Shown: positions 20,701 to 31,082, counted from the first letter of the stretch. The stretch is 64,000 nucleotides of DNA from Phymatolithon calcareum (GCA_977006965.1 OZ345366.1:2294001-2358000); one strand, 5' to 3'. Notes: generated by a model from the letters alone, not told the origin. Made by a program: numbers and translations.

Positions 20701-21577
20701 GGATGGGCAGAGCGGAGAATGCGTGCTGGGGCCACTCCTTGGACACGAGGGTTCGGTGCGGTGCGTTGCAATGAGCGGGGACGGAAGTCGGATTGTATCG
20801 GGATCTGATGACTGTACTGTTCGTGTTTGGGATGGGCAGAGCGGAGAATGCGTGGTGGGACCACTCCTTGGACACGAGGGTTCGGTGTGGTGCGTTGCAA
20901 TGAGCGGGGACGGAAGTCGGATTGTATCGGGATCTCATGACAAGACTGTTCGTGTGTGGGATGGGCAGAGCGGAGAATGCGTGCTGGGACCACTCCTTGG
21001 ACACGAGGATTATGTGCGGTGCGTTGCAATGAGCGGGGACGGAAGTCGGATTGTATCGGGATCTCGTGACAAGACTGTTCGTATGTGGGATGGGCAGAGC
21101 GGAGAATGCGTGCTGGGACCACTCCTTGGACACGAGAGGTCTGTGCAGTGCGTTGCAATGAGCGGGGACGGAAGTCGGATTGTATCGGGATCTCGTGACA
21201 AGACTGTTCGTGTGTGGGATGGACAGAGCGGAGAATGCGTGCAGGATGGGATCACATGGCAAGGCAAATATGGTGGTATGCACTTCGAAGGATTCATCAG
21301 AAGCCTTGAATTCGATGCTGGCAGTGATTTATGTGTTGTACGTACGTCAGTTGAGGTTTTTGTTTTGGACACCAGCTCTGCAACCAGGATGCAACGTCCT
21401 GGATACATGATACAAGGAGAGGACCGGAAGATATACGCAACGGGGGAGAACGCGGAAATAGTTCAAGTCGCCACCATGCCACATAGATGTGCCACTTTTT
21501 GCTACAGTAAGCTGAATTCAAAAGCTGTAGCTGGTCTCGCAGATGGTCAAGTCGTCATAGGAGAGCTCTTAATGTAG
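17744..21577 (+). CDS. NLR-type receptor: helical N-terminus, NB-ARC, 9 hypervariable WD40 units (copy B)
   Basis: A single-exon paralogue of 1277 aa with the same start context, P-loop (GMGGVGKT, 233-240), Walker B, GLPV and LHDLV as copy A. Outside the WD40 array only about 20 residues differ. Several cluster in the first helix (LGVGGAINQ against LGVVGMMNQ) and just before the array (RIDFEEAVGAMC against [12 protein letters not shown]). The array has nine units and different variable residues, including a D.C variant (GSDDCTVR) that is absent from copy A. The 86-residue length difference equals exactly two 43-residue units. Both genes have intact frames, so both are probably functional. Confidence 0.9.
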   Translation: MGEVGLALGVGGAINQLAQRLSNLKIRCEEFGSLPDNWHSSIESFEYCKTGVKRIEETLVDDKECLGDRAISTFCDILKQVKKSLIAAGAILESLEEEFTRESGRAYASGSSRVVGNPSKRGRLSLQSRKDRPLKEPKLFFRVDKVKAALEKLDAIWKKAQPAIERVLIALVLPSMRRDEYLAHFDEPPLPKNVVLNFSGDTMEALLKREILSNSAGGRVTAAVSPGVLGAVGMGGVGKTVALRGLCRESEVKNQYFDGVFFITLGQDAAEEDVIEGVAHFVESSGGMSLARDIISKRSAESAAKQASLWFKGRCALFVCDDIWSFEGHPIGYLSSLKLLLCNSASSAMVISTREKSISQQFLEVKFSPREVRGQQASSILAKYADIETEAVDKSSDTWTAFGDILDVCAGLPVALGAAGTSLRNLIEENSGMIGVSVVTYAHELKENIENVGAGSVDEYRGLRAVVKTSLKHCEDWAHGDEGRMKLGCELSVKEKFEALSVLRKQGWIPRTCLQRLWETSERATKQLMSKLSDMHLVLRRWQATPAGRVDGLELHDLVLEQAKALSVESNRASLWHARLLEGYVRKAADNVLQSNMHDCREWWDCEKMPEDGYIEKNLARHLAMSEGCELESLLSDVRWSQRRMKIGGIVALRDDFQELSHGGGRAIGADAVRRALEESWVNITKSIHATPFEMYGRLQSQCPSSEFVQRFLSSVSMHVPKPHYVPKRELRWRADAGQLFRIDFEEAVGAMCLSDEQDIIAVVQGHEIHVFDLQAMSTVHTLKGHKARITSVAMSGDGSRIVSGSLDKTVRVWDGQSGECVLGPLLGHEYWVRCVAMSGDGSRIVSGSRDKTVRVWDGQSGECVVGPLLGHEGSVRCVAMSGDGSRIVSGSDDCTVRVWDGQSGECVVGPLLGHEYWVRCVAMSGDGSRIVSGSHDKTVRVWDGQSGECVLGPLLGHEDWVGCVAMSGDGSRIVSGSDDCTVRVWDGQSGECVLGPLLGHEGSVRCVAMSGDGSRIVSGSDDCTVRVWDGQSGECVVGPLLGHEGSVWCVAMSGDGSRIVSGSHDKTVRVWDGQSGECVLGPLLGHEDYVRCVAMSGDGSRIVSGSRDKTVRMWDGQSGECVLGPLLGHERSVQCVAMSGDGSRIVSGSRDKTVRVWDGQSGECVQDGITWQGKYGGMHFEGFIRSLEFDAGSDLCVVRTSVEVFVLDTSSATRMQRPGYMIQGEDRKIYATGENAEIVQVATMPHRCATFCYSKLNSKAVAGLADGQVVIGELLM
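20093..21253 (+). repeat. 129-bp coding WD40 repeat array, 9 units
   Basis: Nine units start at 20093 and every 129 bp after. Variable residues at positions 5-6/8-9/24/26 are YW/RC/R/K, GS/RC/D/C, YW/RC/H/K, DW/GC/D/C, GS/RC/D/C, GS/WC/H/K, DY/RC/R/K and RS/QC/R/K for units 2-9. Units 8-9 repeat the DY-then-RS order seen in copy A units 4-5, evidence of block reshuffling. Confidence 0.95.
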
Positions 21578-22075
21578 CCCGGGAGATAGTTAAGTTTACC
21601 ATGCACTTAATAGGTTTTCAGAATTGATGTCGTATTTTGTCAACATAAGGTTTACCGTTTGCTAGCGTGAAGTACTGAGCTTTGATTATACTTTGCTGAG
21701 AATTGAATTTTCTCGGCAGATACAGTAGTATACGGCAATACATCGCGAGCCTTTAAGGTCAAAATCGAAGCATGACTACCCGCAACGGCGGCATGAATTG
21801 CGCACCGTCTGCTTTTGTGCATCTCTTCTGTAGGGGAATAGCTTGCCTATGCTTCTCCCCCAGCCGCTGCCAACGATCACGACACACCAGGACAATGCTT
21901 CACAGGTTGTACTGAACTATCGCGTGGTGCACGTCGCGCAACCTCGCACAATCATGAACGCTTCCGGTTGCCCCGTCTGTTCGCTAATGAAAAACTCTGA
22001 CATCCCGCGCTCGGCGTTGCTTGTTTGTATGCGACCACAGGGCGCTCCAGCGAGGACGCTGGCAACTGCGTACGG

Positions 22076-22436
22076 TCACTGCGGGCAGGCCGTAGCATGT
22101 CCCTGTCGCAAGTCGTCACGCATCGTTTCGCCCAGCGCCGATTCGCTCGCCGTCATGTCCAGAACATCGTGGACGATATGAAATGCAATGCCTATGTGCT
22201 CTACGTGTGTCTACGCCGCGTCTGCGAGCTCCTTTCCGTGACCGACACGCAGCAGCGAACCTGCATGAATCATTTCGGTTTTCTCAGCGAGCGGATGTTG
22301 AGTTGACAAAATTGGCTCCGGCACACCACACTGCGCCGCCACGGCGGCCTGTGTGCCGTCAAGATTATAATCACCAGGCGTACGCGCTTCCTGTGCAACG
22401 AGAGCAGATGGGCAGCCGCCGCGTTCAATGGGGGGT
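22076..22436 (-). pseudogene. Polyprenyl diphosphate synthase remnant, copy B
   Basis: The duplicate of 5819-6180 is slightly better preserved: PLAEKTEMIHAGSLL, AFHIVHDVLDMTASESALG and MRDDLRQGHATACP (families: GSDLREGNATAP). The DDxxD-bearing segment is missing and a stop follows, so it is non-functional. It is antisense to the NLR. The 21578-22075 stretch shows no gene. Confidence 0.65.
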
Positions 22437-22751
22437 GTTGCAGCACGCGTACGGTCGCTAACTATGAGCCAGTCCGATGGTCGAGCTCGCCGATCGCGAG
22501 CGAGAATTGGTTGGCACCACGCGAGTGCCCTGCAATTGAATGAACCAGGGAATCGATTCATACTGCATACTCACGCTTGGTAGGCATGTCTCTTTCTGAT
22601 GCCGGTGCAAACAATGCGCGCGGCGACGGGACTGCAGTCGGACTAGCGATGTTAGTGTCACTTGCTAAGACTGACGATGCGCCACGAATTCGTTTCACGA
22701 CATGTGAGACGCCGCTTCTCGTTCCACCACCCCGCGCAGATCAAGTCGGCC

Positions 22752-23000
22752 TCACTCGATCACGCACTCCCCAAGCTGCACCGCGATTCCACCCTGCAGC
22801 AGCGCAACCGCGGGAGCCCCGCTTGTAGCCTCCGCATCGCCGAGCACAACGCTTCCGTCCCCTACGCCGCTCTCCTGGCGCCGAAGCGTGACACGCACCG
22901 CATATCCCGGAGCGTTACGCGCCAGCATTGCCGAAAACGATCTCTCGGTGGATATTGGAGCGGCGTCGACAGCGCACACAACGTCGCCGTCCCGCAATCC
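22752..23000 (-). pseudogene. PDZ-domain protein remnant, copy B
   Basis: Minus-strand GLRDGDVVCAVDAAPISTE, then RSFSAMLARNAPGYAVRVTL, reads as a PDZ domain. The frame then continues into unrelated residues because about 290 bp present in copy A are missing. It is decayed, with no start or complete protease domain. Confidence 0.45.
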
Positions 23001-23286
23001 ATAGTGATGTCCACCGTCCGCGATGCGCAGGCAATAAAGCTGCGACCCTGAGCCTCATAGGAAATCCGACCAATGGACCCCAAGCTTTTCCCTCCACCCT
23101 CTGCGGGAGGGTTTTTGCAACTAGGGCTTCGACGCTAGCTCGGTTTACACGGTTTTGAGTAGATTATAGAAGCTACAGAGCGTAGCTGCTGAAACGCATC
23201 TCCCTTGCAGTCTCATAAGTGTTTCTGAGGGCGTTTAATAAATTCCAAATTCAAAAAAAGTAAAACTTATTATCGAGGACATGGTA

Positions 23287-23396
23287 GTGCTCAGATAGAA
23301 TACCAGACATTAGCGAAGAGCCACCCTTTTGTGGGCAGCACCTGAGGAAGCCTTGCCCGTATATTTGTATGACTGTGGGGCTTTTAAAAATATACT
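23287..23396 (+). repeat. Dispersed retroelement 3' tail, family A (copy B of 7332)
   Basis: Duplicate of the 7332-7442 block. The core AGCACCTGAGGAAGCC and GTGGGGCTTTTAAA are retained, with scattered substitutions. Confidence 0.7.
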
Positions 23397-23510
23397 CGTA
23401 GAAAAAAGTAAAATTTATTTCGTGTGCTACTCTCTCTGCTTTAGCACCTCGTCGCAAGTAGCGTCTCCATCATTGCAGGCGGTGAGGTCGATTATCTTGG
23501 ACTGAGGTCC

Positions 23511-23856
23511 GGTTTATACCAACGTTTTCGTGTTCATGTTCGGCCACTACTGCTTCAAAAAGACACCTGGCGGTTTTCTTGTGGATGGACACCCGCGTCG
23601 CGACTTGTCATACGACCACGACCACAGGAACCTCTTGGCAACCGGGAAACAGGTTAACTCTGTTTGTTCGACTTCTTTCTCATACATCATTACAGTAAAT
23701 CTGTTTTTGGCTGGTTTATTTTGCTCCGAAACCTTGGCGTGAACATGCCACCCGATGCTCTTTAACTGGTATAGACAGAAGTGGACATATGGTCATATGA
23801 TAAAAAAGTGGAAGCAGTAGTGACCGAACATGAACATGAAAACTTTGGTATAAACC
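23511..23856. mobile_element. MITE with ~46-bp terminal inverted repeats
   Basis: The left end starts GGTTTATACCAACG and the right end is its inverse with four mismatches over 46 bp (both arms share TGTTCATGTTCGG and CACTACTGCTTC). At 346 bp it has no coding capacity and no clear target duplication. It marks the left edge of the copy-B-specific insertion, exactly where homology to copy A ends. Confidence 0.75.
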
Positions 23857-24330
23857 ATCCATGTGTTTTCGATTCGCCTCGACAATGTTTTGGCTCTTCG
23901 GCCTACCAAATGTCTGCGAGATGTGGACTGTGTTTCCGCAAGAGGAACAGTGACGGACCCTTATTTCGGACGACAAGAAAGGCTTCTTGCGCTTGAGGCC
24001 CGGCTTAGCGACAAGGTCAAACGGCACCAAATCATCCTGTATTAGCAGGTCAACAGTGTCCGTAGCACGCGTGATGCTGCCCTCGTGCTGTTTTGCACTT
24101 GAAGGACGGCGGCTGAAGATTGGTTGCGTAGAGTTATGGATGTTAAGCTCTCCGAATGCCTGCACTTTGTGCAGCAATGAGCTGTTGTGACACCAAGTAT
24201 CACTCGCTTCTGTTAAAGTCTACTGTAGCCGTTTGGATGCGGAGTTGTTCTAGGACAACTTTGAAAACCCGCAATAAAGAAGAAAACGAACATCCAGATT
24301 ACCATCGTAGCTGCGGTTCCCGGTCCATAA

Positions 24331-25173
24331 ATGCGCCGACGCATTCCCATGAGCAAGGTCCCCTCCACCAACTGGCTCATCGTGAATGCCAATTTCCATC
24401 TCAAGAACGAAGAAGGCAAGCATACCGCCGTAGATGTCCTTAAAGACGCTGCAAGCACTCAACTCCGTCGTGTCTGTGAGGAAATACAGTCGCAATGTGC
24501 CCAACGTGCTTGTCATTGAACTCGACTCGATCCCAAATCTCATCACACACATGGATGAGGCCAAGTGTGGCAGCATGGTGACAAAGACAGCATATCGCAC
24601 GGGCATCAAATATGCTGCCTTGGCGCTAAACGCAGCCTGTCTGGAGTCTACGCAATATCTTGACGGTACACTTGGGGGCTTTTTAGGTTGTCCGGATAGC
24701 TTGGAAAAGTTTGTGGAAGGAGCGAGGGACACGGCGACGTCAAAAAGTCTTTAACGTCTCCCTCTTAACGTGGTCAACTATCAGTCACTGTGTATTATAT
24801 GTCCAGGCGTCGTTCTCTGTACTACAAGGAGGAACAATGCAGTCAAAGATGCTCTGCCATGCGGAAATGTATTCTTGACTTCTCGCCCAAGTTCACCATC
24901 GACATGGGTCGTAATGCCAAGTCTCCGCGTGAAAGTTTCTCACATTGGTGCAATTCGCGAGGCTCTGGTACCGGCCTTCGACCGAGCACGAAAACGGCTA
25001 TATCGGTGCTTGCTGGCTCAGTCAACTTGTTGAAGACTGCTGGTGAGTCATTTGGGTGCACAAACATGCCTCCGAACGTGAAGAAATGTGCACATTTCGG
25101 CGCTTCATGTGCCGGTGAGAACTCTACTGGTGGCAAAACTGGCAAACGCATATGCCCGGCGGCTAGCGACTAG
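24331..25173 (+). pseudogene. GH6 cellulase pseudogene
   Basis: Fragments align in order with the two intact GH6 proteins of this window: MSKVPSTNWLIV and VLKDAAS, then NVPNVLVIELDSIPNLIT, KTAYRTGIKYA, STQYLDGTLGG, then RNAKSPRESFSHWCNSRG, GLRPSTKTA and TAGESFGCTN. The signal peptide, Cys-rich module and first GH6 signature (NRDC) are missing. Frames change several times, and the second signature has EPDS altered to ELDS. It is dead by deletion and frameshift. Confidence 0.88.
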
Positions 25174-26930
25174 TTTGAGGACCAGTCTAAGTTGTTTATC
25201 AAGACAGAAAGAAATTGAAGCCGGAATTGGGAAAACAAAAAACGAAGGAGGTCCTTCCCCATCAGAGAAAAATTTCAAGAATCAAAGATCAAGAATCAAT
25301 AAGCAAAGAAAAACGGTAAGCCCATAAAAGTCTAGAAAACGAAAAACGGAGAGACAAGAATGAAGTGAAAGAGAGAAGTAAGAACAGCAAGACAATATCA
25401 AGACAAAATATAGAAGAATAAAGTCAAACCAAATGAAACCAACTCAACGATTTATTGGGTAAGTGAGCAAGATGCTGACTTAACTCAAGTCTTCTAAATA
25501 AATCCGCTTAATTACTGATGCTATTGACAGGTCCAGTTACAACCCGTTTCCTGGCAAACGGTCAACGAAAAGTGTGCCACTAACGATCCTGTGTTTACTC
25601 TCTCTTTCTACGTCATTGGTTAGTGCGGTAGACACTTCTTGACTCGAAATTCCTGATTTTCTGCCTCTAAAATATTCGTTTGTATACAGTCAGAATATTT
25701 GCATTCAGGTGGCGCCATGATTGACTGGTTGGGTCGTACGTCATGTCGAAGCAGTAATAGGTTTGTCTCGGTTAGACACACGTGTGAAAACACCCAGCGG
25801 ACAGAAGCTTGCTTAGGATTAGAGTATGATCCCATTAACCTCCCCCCGCATTTAGTAATAGGCCGAAGTTGCCGGCATGGGAGAGGAACGAGGGGATCAA
25901 GTTCAAACCATATCATTTACATCGCCAAGGTAAAGCCTTTTCATTCCAATCCCACCACTTCGGTGAAGAAGCAAAGTTCGCCGGTAACGGGAGGCGAGAC
26001 CCCGTACCCTACGTCGTGAGTAGAGGGGAGAAACCAGTTAGCGGTCCGACGACCGGCTAGCGTCTCTGCAAAACGCAATCGAGCTCCTGCGAGTTTTGCG
26101 TTTAGCATTTGCGCTACTGGCAAAGAATTCCGACATTTCCCGCGATCGTCGTAATATGCGACCCGCTGCTTACATCTTGGAAACACAACGACAGGTCACA
26201 ACTTTCCTCAGCGACCTGTAAGTTTCTAAGCTAGAAGCTGTAACTAACATCATGAATTTTTAAAAACTATCTTTATGAAATTGAAGGCTGTCCGCGTTTC
26301 ATTGCGAATAACGCAAGACACGGCGTCGTTAATATTTTTAAATTAGTACAGTACTCTTTTTTAGTGGCTTTCAGTTCAAAAGATGCAATTTTTGGACGTC
26401 TGATAACCCTTCAGGACTGCGGACTCCATCCACCGTTCATTAATTCATGACCAATAGCGATTGCCGCGTTTCTGCAGAGATGATTGGCGCAGGGATATAA
26501 ATCCCAGCAGCCTTGCGAGCAATGTGTACGATACATCGAACCAAGACAACGCTCCGGATTCGTGCAACAATATAGTTTCCATGTCCCTGCGAAGGCGAAG
26601 GACTGTTGAAGGGTAATTAGAGGTAAGGAGGCACTTGCATTATTCCCGCTAACCCATTCGTTAATATACATTCACCCTAGTCGACCAGAGACGAAGTTAA
26701 AAATAAGCGTTGATAGACCTACTTGTTAAACAAATGGGTCAAATCACCCTCCAAGACTGCCCATCGCCCGTTTCTCCCTGGATTACTACATCCGTCCAAC
26801 AAGACGACGTGGCCACGGGCATGCGCTTTCCGCAAAATTCAATATAGTTCTTTCCAATTCTTAGTTAGCTTCGATGAAACTGCTCCTGTTCGGAACGACA
26901 AGGATTCGGAACAGTCCAGAGCCCCCAGGC
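25174..26930. other. Copy-B-specific spacer, no gene recognised
   Basis: About 25190-25440 is strongly A/purine-rich on the plus strand. The rest has only short frames without recognisable motifs. It ends where homology to copy A resumes. Confidence 0.6.
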
Positions 26931-27050
26931 GCAGATTTCCAGTTTCCACAAAACCAAGAAAAACTCAAAGGTAGCAAACACGCGTGATCTTGCAAACAGT
27001 GAAAACGCAACACCGACGCGTACCACAAAAACGTACACGGTCACCGCCGA

Positions 27051-28403
27051 TCAGCTTTGTAGTAGCAAAATGCTCAGCAAGTAAGGCAAGTGCTCCACCA
27101 TGACCATATCCATTGCGGAGATCGGGCGCGTAGAAAGGCTTTCAATCGAGCTAGCCACAAGTCCGAGAGCGCCACTGAGTGCGCCCTGTGCATGATGTAG
27201 AGCCAGTTCCATAGTGTGTGGGTTACTGGCAAAGTTGCTCGCCACCTCGTAGAGAGAGAAGAACATACCTCCCATGGCCATGTATATCACGCTTCGTTGA
27301 AGAGCGCCGGTAAACAATCCGAGCGGCCCGTTCTCGCGCACAACAGTTCGCATATGCGCGGCGACGCTCGGCGCGGGACCTTCCACACTACTTGCCATAG
27401 CCACACGAGTGACGAGAACGTCTGCGGGTGTGGTGACAAACGCCGCGATGGCAGCGACTATTGCGCCTACAAGCACATCGGCGGCCATACCTGAAGACGG
27501 AATGAATGCGGGCAGTGCGGCGGCATGCGCACGTAGGGCCAGCTTACCGCTTTCGTATAGCATGATTTGAATTCCGCCGTACGGCATGTCGCGCCATAGC
27601 GTAGCAACCCAAGCTGTCTTCAGCGCGCCACGTCCGGGACGAGTGCAGAAAACATCGCGAAAAGCATCGAATAGCGTCGCCGACAGTCCTAGTTGCATGC
27701 GTTTGTTGGTGACCTCTGCCGGAACACGAACAACAGATCCGACAGCATCACCCAGAGCACCAGCAAGCATAAAAGTAAGCAGCGGAAGATCGCGGAAAAA
27801 CGAGGTTGAACCGGAATGCAAAAGAGCCCCCTTGATGAGCTCATAAACTGCGAGATATACCGCTGCATTAGGGGCTTCCTTGAGAATATTTCCAAACACG
27901 CCCTTGTAAAGTCCGGAGAAAAGAGCTGACCCTCCTCGAGAACCGGCCTGCAACCGTGTCTTGACAGAGTCCAGTGGATGAATTATGGCTGTTGAGATTG
28001 TGGCAGCTACAAATGCCGCAAACCCGGCTACTCGGAATCCTCCCTTGAGCTCACCGCCGCTGTGGGACACCACACCACGCAGGTCGGCGACTGGAAATAC
28101 GTTCATTTGTTCAATCTTCTGCTCGAGTGCACGCGCATACTCGACGTACGCCTTCTCTGCTCGCCGTCGGGCGTACGGGTTAATTGGGGTCGGGGCGAGG
28201 CCAAGCGCCTGCGCGGGCAATTGCGGCGCAACAGAGCCTAGTACGACGGCGGCAGCCGCAGTGGCCGCGGCGCGATGCGCGAGTTTTCGGGCTGGTGTGC
28301 GCGGTGGTGTTGCGCATGCAGACGGAAAGCGCTTTGAGGAGGTGAGTTTTGTTTGAGATGTCCGGTACAGCGGTGCTGCGGTAGAGAATGCAGTCGTCGT
28401 CAT
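27051..28403 (-). CDS. Mitochondrial carrier family protein with plastid-type presequence
   Basis: A 450-aa protein taking the first true ATG (MTTTAFSTAAPL). Three carrier repeats carry the signatures PLDSVKTRLQ, VPAEVTNKRMQ and TPADVLVTRVA, each followed by paired membrane helices. The first repeat context (GLYKGVFGN...AVYE) resembles S-adenosylmethionine carriers, but the substrate cannot be fixed. The N-terminal ~110 residues are unusual: Ser/Thr/Arg-rich, then a hydrophobic Ala run ending LPAQALG, like a bipartite plastid/thylakoid presequence. Carrier proteins usually have short or no presequences. The 3' third was captured in the segmental duplication (7686-8200). A plastid-envelope location is inferred. 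Confidence 0.85.
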   Translation of the reverse strand: MTTTAFSTAAPLYRTSQTKLTSSKRFPSACATPPRTPARKLAHRAAATAAAAVVLGSVAPQLPAQALGLAPTPINPYARRRAEKAYVEYARALEQKIEQMNVFPVADLRGVVSHSGGELKGGFRVAGFAAFVAATISTAIIHPLDSVKTRLQAGSRGGSALFSGLYKGVFGNILKEAPNAAVYLAVYELIKGALLHSGSTSFFRDLPLLTFMLAGALGDAVGSVVRVPAEVTNKRMQLGLSATLFDAFRDVFCTRPGRGALKTAWVATLWRDMPYGGIQIMLYESGKLALRAHAAALPAFIPSSGMAADVLVGAIVAAIAAFVTTPADVLVTRVAMASSVEGPAPSVAAHMRTVVRENGPLGLFTGALQRSVIYMAMGGMFFSLYEVASNFASNPHTMELALHHAQGALSGALGLVASSIESLSTRPISAMDMVMVEHLPYLLSILLLQS

Positions 28404-29219
28404 CGCCGGTAGGGGATCCTCAGGCACGGAACGACACTAGCGGAGGGCTTTGAGGAGGTCCTTTTGATGACTGAGCTCGTTCTGCGCAATGGAACACTAT
28501 TACGGGACGCGGCAATCGCGCGCAGAGTGGTTGAGCTGCTTTGCAGGAGGGATGACGCGTGGGAGACACTGGATATCGGTCAAAAAAATATCTGTCGTTC
28601 AACGTTTTATGAGGATCAGGGAGGACGCATGTGGCATGGGTATATCTCTGCAACGTTTACAGCCGTTTGTCTGGGGTCGGCATTGTTCGTGTAGAAATTA
28701 GGTATAATTTTGAGCGATTACACAAGATATGATGTTTTGGGGATTAGAAACCTTTATTTGTATTTATTTTTGTAGCCTAAGATATTACTTATACTTAGTT
28801 TTTGTATTGTTTTTCGAACGGCATTATCTACGAGCACCAAAGGGCGATGACTCATCCGCCTCGACATGACCCACCGGCGAGGAGTCACGCCAAGGGCTTT
28901 CTGCCGAACATTTCCCTAAAAAAGAAAAACTATGGTGAAGTTAATATTCTTTAATTATTCTTTCCTCCTCACCGACAAGTCACCACTGAAAGCGAACAGT
29001 CGTGGTCAGGGCATTCTGCTTCACATTCCGTTGAAAGAGAAAATTCTGCAAGGGGGACTTCCGCCCTGTGTTTCCACTGCTGTCACTAAAGGAAATGCCA
29101 AGCCCAATTTGTATGTTTCTGAATAACGGAGAACGCGTTTATGTGGAATGAGATGAAGGATAGGACTTCGAAGAAAATTCAACGCGCCGCATTCTAGCAT
29201 CATGAAGAGGCGATTAGGT
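28404..29219. other. Intergenic, no gene recognised
   Basis: AT-rich DNA upstream of the carrier gene. Short frames only and no motifs. Confidence 0.6.
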
Positions 29220-29790
29220 GTGCATTGTGACTCGTCCTCGCAAACCACCGTGTTCCCTCTTGACCTATTTCGATGGAGACTCGAATATGTTCGCAGCAAT
29301 TCCGTCAGACTCCAGAAGTGGATTATCGTAAGCGACGATGATAGCGACACTCTTGGCTTGCATCGTACCAATCCTTTCCAAATCGATGATGCAGATATTC
29401 TAGTCGTACACGGCGACCGAGGCACAAAGGAGCCGGAACTTGCGGGACAGGAAATTTGGAAGAGCTTCTTCTTTCACATGAAGCAATAACGGGGGCAATG
29501 GAAGCAGCCCAACTATCATCAACCGCCGAACAGAAACAGCCAGTGGCTATCTCGACACTCAAGAAAAAATTGCACGGCTCACGCAAACGTGCAAAAGCTA
29601 TACTCAATCGGACCGGAGCGAACTGTTTACAGACTGTTGCCGCAACGCACGACGGACAAAAGGGAGGATGTGCCTCTACTCTATGATCCTGCTTCCAAAA
29701 TGTGCCGGTATAGTGTTAAGGAAGGAGTAGAACATGTGATCCGACGCTGTTCTGTTCGGACTGTCTGTCAATGGCACTTATTTTGAAGAA
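29220..29790 (+). mobile_element. LINE ORF2 remnant (RNase H and C-terminal zinc motif), internally deleted
   Basis: Plus-strand frames match the better copy at 52107-53575: a Tudor-like FDGDSNMFAAIP, SDTLGLHRTNPFQIDDADIL (against GDTLDMYRTIPFQVGGAGIL), then ITGAMEAAQL, and the terminal zinc motif YDPASKMCRYSVKEGVEHV...C. Most of RNase H is deleted and frames shift. A family A 3' tail follows at 29919. Confidence 0.75.
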
Positions 29791-29918
29791 TACTGTACAG
29801 AGAGTCAATTTTCGGATCAATGACTAATGCACGAGAGCAATTTCTGACATTAGAAGGCCTGAATTGAAGCAAGAAGCGACGCTTTTTGTAAGCTCTCAAA
29901 AAAGCGATTACTTATTAG

Positions 29919-30010
29919 AGGCTCCGACATAAGACCAAACATAAGAGAAGAGCTAGCCTGAGGAAGCCGTGCCCATTTATTCGTGAGACTACGGGGCTTT
30001 TAAAGTTATC
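29919..30010 (+). repeat. Dispersed retroelement 3' tail, family A
   Basis: CATAAGAGAAGAGC, CTGAGGAAGCCGTGCCC and ACGGGGCTTTTAAA match the family core. It sits about 130 bp after LINE coding remains, which supports its being a LINE 3' UTR. Confidence 0.65.
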
Positions 30011-31020
30011 TTTCCGTAAATAAGGAAAGAAAAATAAACTTGTCAAAACAATTTCCGACATTAATTTTTTTGCACGTTCTGCAACAAAAGGAGCACACAC
30101 GGTACGGTAACCTAGAAGAAGTTGACGGAAGTGATGCGCAACATCGGGGACAACGTTACGTCAAGAGAGCCTATTCGGATGGACTGGGATAGGACAAACC
30201 CGTGGAGCATGGGGCGTCCTATTGGGAAGGCGTAGATTTGACAACGTGGGAGCACGGCAATGGGCATTGGCAGCCTATTAGCGGGAATAAGCCCAAAAAT
30301 TGCGCGGACAATATTGGCAGACAGAGAGGAATATACTTTTTGAATATCGTTATTCTGGTCAGTCTGCGAGAGTGCAAGTTAAAGACGTCAAGGCACGTTC
30401 CGTTTTGGTAACTCTCGGGCACAGACGAATGGAACCTCAACAGACACCGTGAGGCTCACGGAGAATATTCGAGCGCAGCAGTGAGTCAAAATCGAGTCAG
30501 CATTCCACATCTACTAGCGACGGTTGGTCGCGTACTGCTCACTTGCATTAGCAGGCGAACCAGCTGAAAGCTTTTGCAAACAAAAGAAAAGCGTATCTAT
30601 CAGCCTAAGAAGAAAAATATAACGTCTCTCTGAATCTTTTGGAGCATCAATAAACATCTACTGAGATGCTTTGCTGTATAGCTGCCCAGAATTTCATGGC
30701 AGGTCTGTTTCAGCTCTATGCTGGCATTCTATTCCGACACCTGGGAACTGCGTGCTACAATTTAGGTTGTGGCGAGAATTTATGTTGTTGTGAGTTGAAG
30801 AATTCTATTCACTGAACTGAATCGCTATTTGACAATATTCCAGAACACTCTAACTATACTTGGACGCCGTGTGACAACCGGCTTCGGAATCACGATTATC
30901 ACTACTGTAGTGTGGGGTCTGGCATCAGGTCTCGGTTCAGCTAGGGGAAGAATTCAAAAATGTAAAATTCGGATTAAGGAGATATTAGAAGGATAGTAGA
31001 GAGATGAGTATGGAAAACAG
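30011..31020. other. Intergenic, no gene recognised
   Basis: About 1 kb with no convincing coding or RNA signal. Confidence 0.6.
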
Positions 31021-31021
31021 C

Positions 31022-31082
31022 GAGAAGCTACCCTGTTACTCAAATTGAGGCTTTGGGAGCTTTTAAAATAAATCAACATATA
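31022..31082 (+). repeat. Dispersed retroelement 3' tail, family B
   Basis: GAAGCTACCCTGTTACTC and GAGGCTTTGGGAGCTTTTAA, then AATAAATCAACA, are shared with 63540-63600. The final GAGCTTTTAAAATAAA resembles the end of family A. Confidence 0.55.

Larger units (their letters stand above)
16514..27566. repeat. Segmental duplication, copy B (interrupted)
   Basis: Matches copy A from its first base (window position 1) to about 23506 and again from 26931 to about 27566. The intervening 3.4 kb (MITE, GH6 remnant and unassigned DNA) has no counterpart in copy A, where the two parts are separated by only about 16 bp. Copy B continues into a full-length carrier gene, so it is the more complete version at that end. 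Confidence 0.92.
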
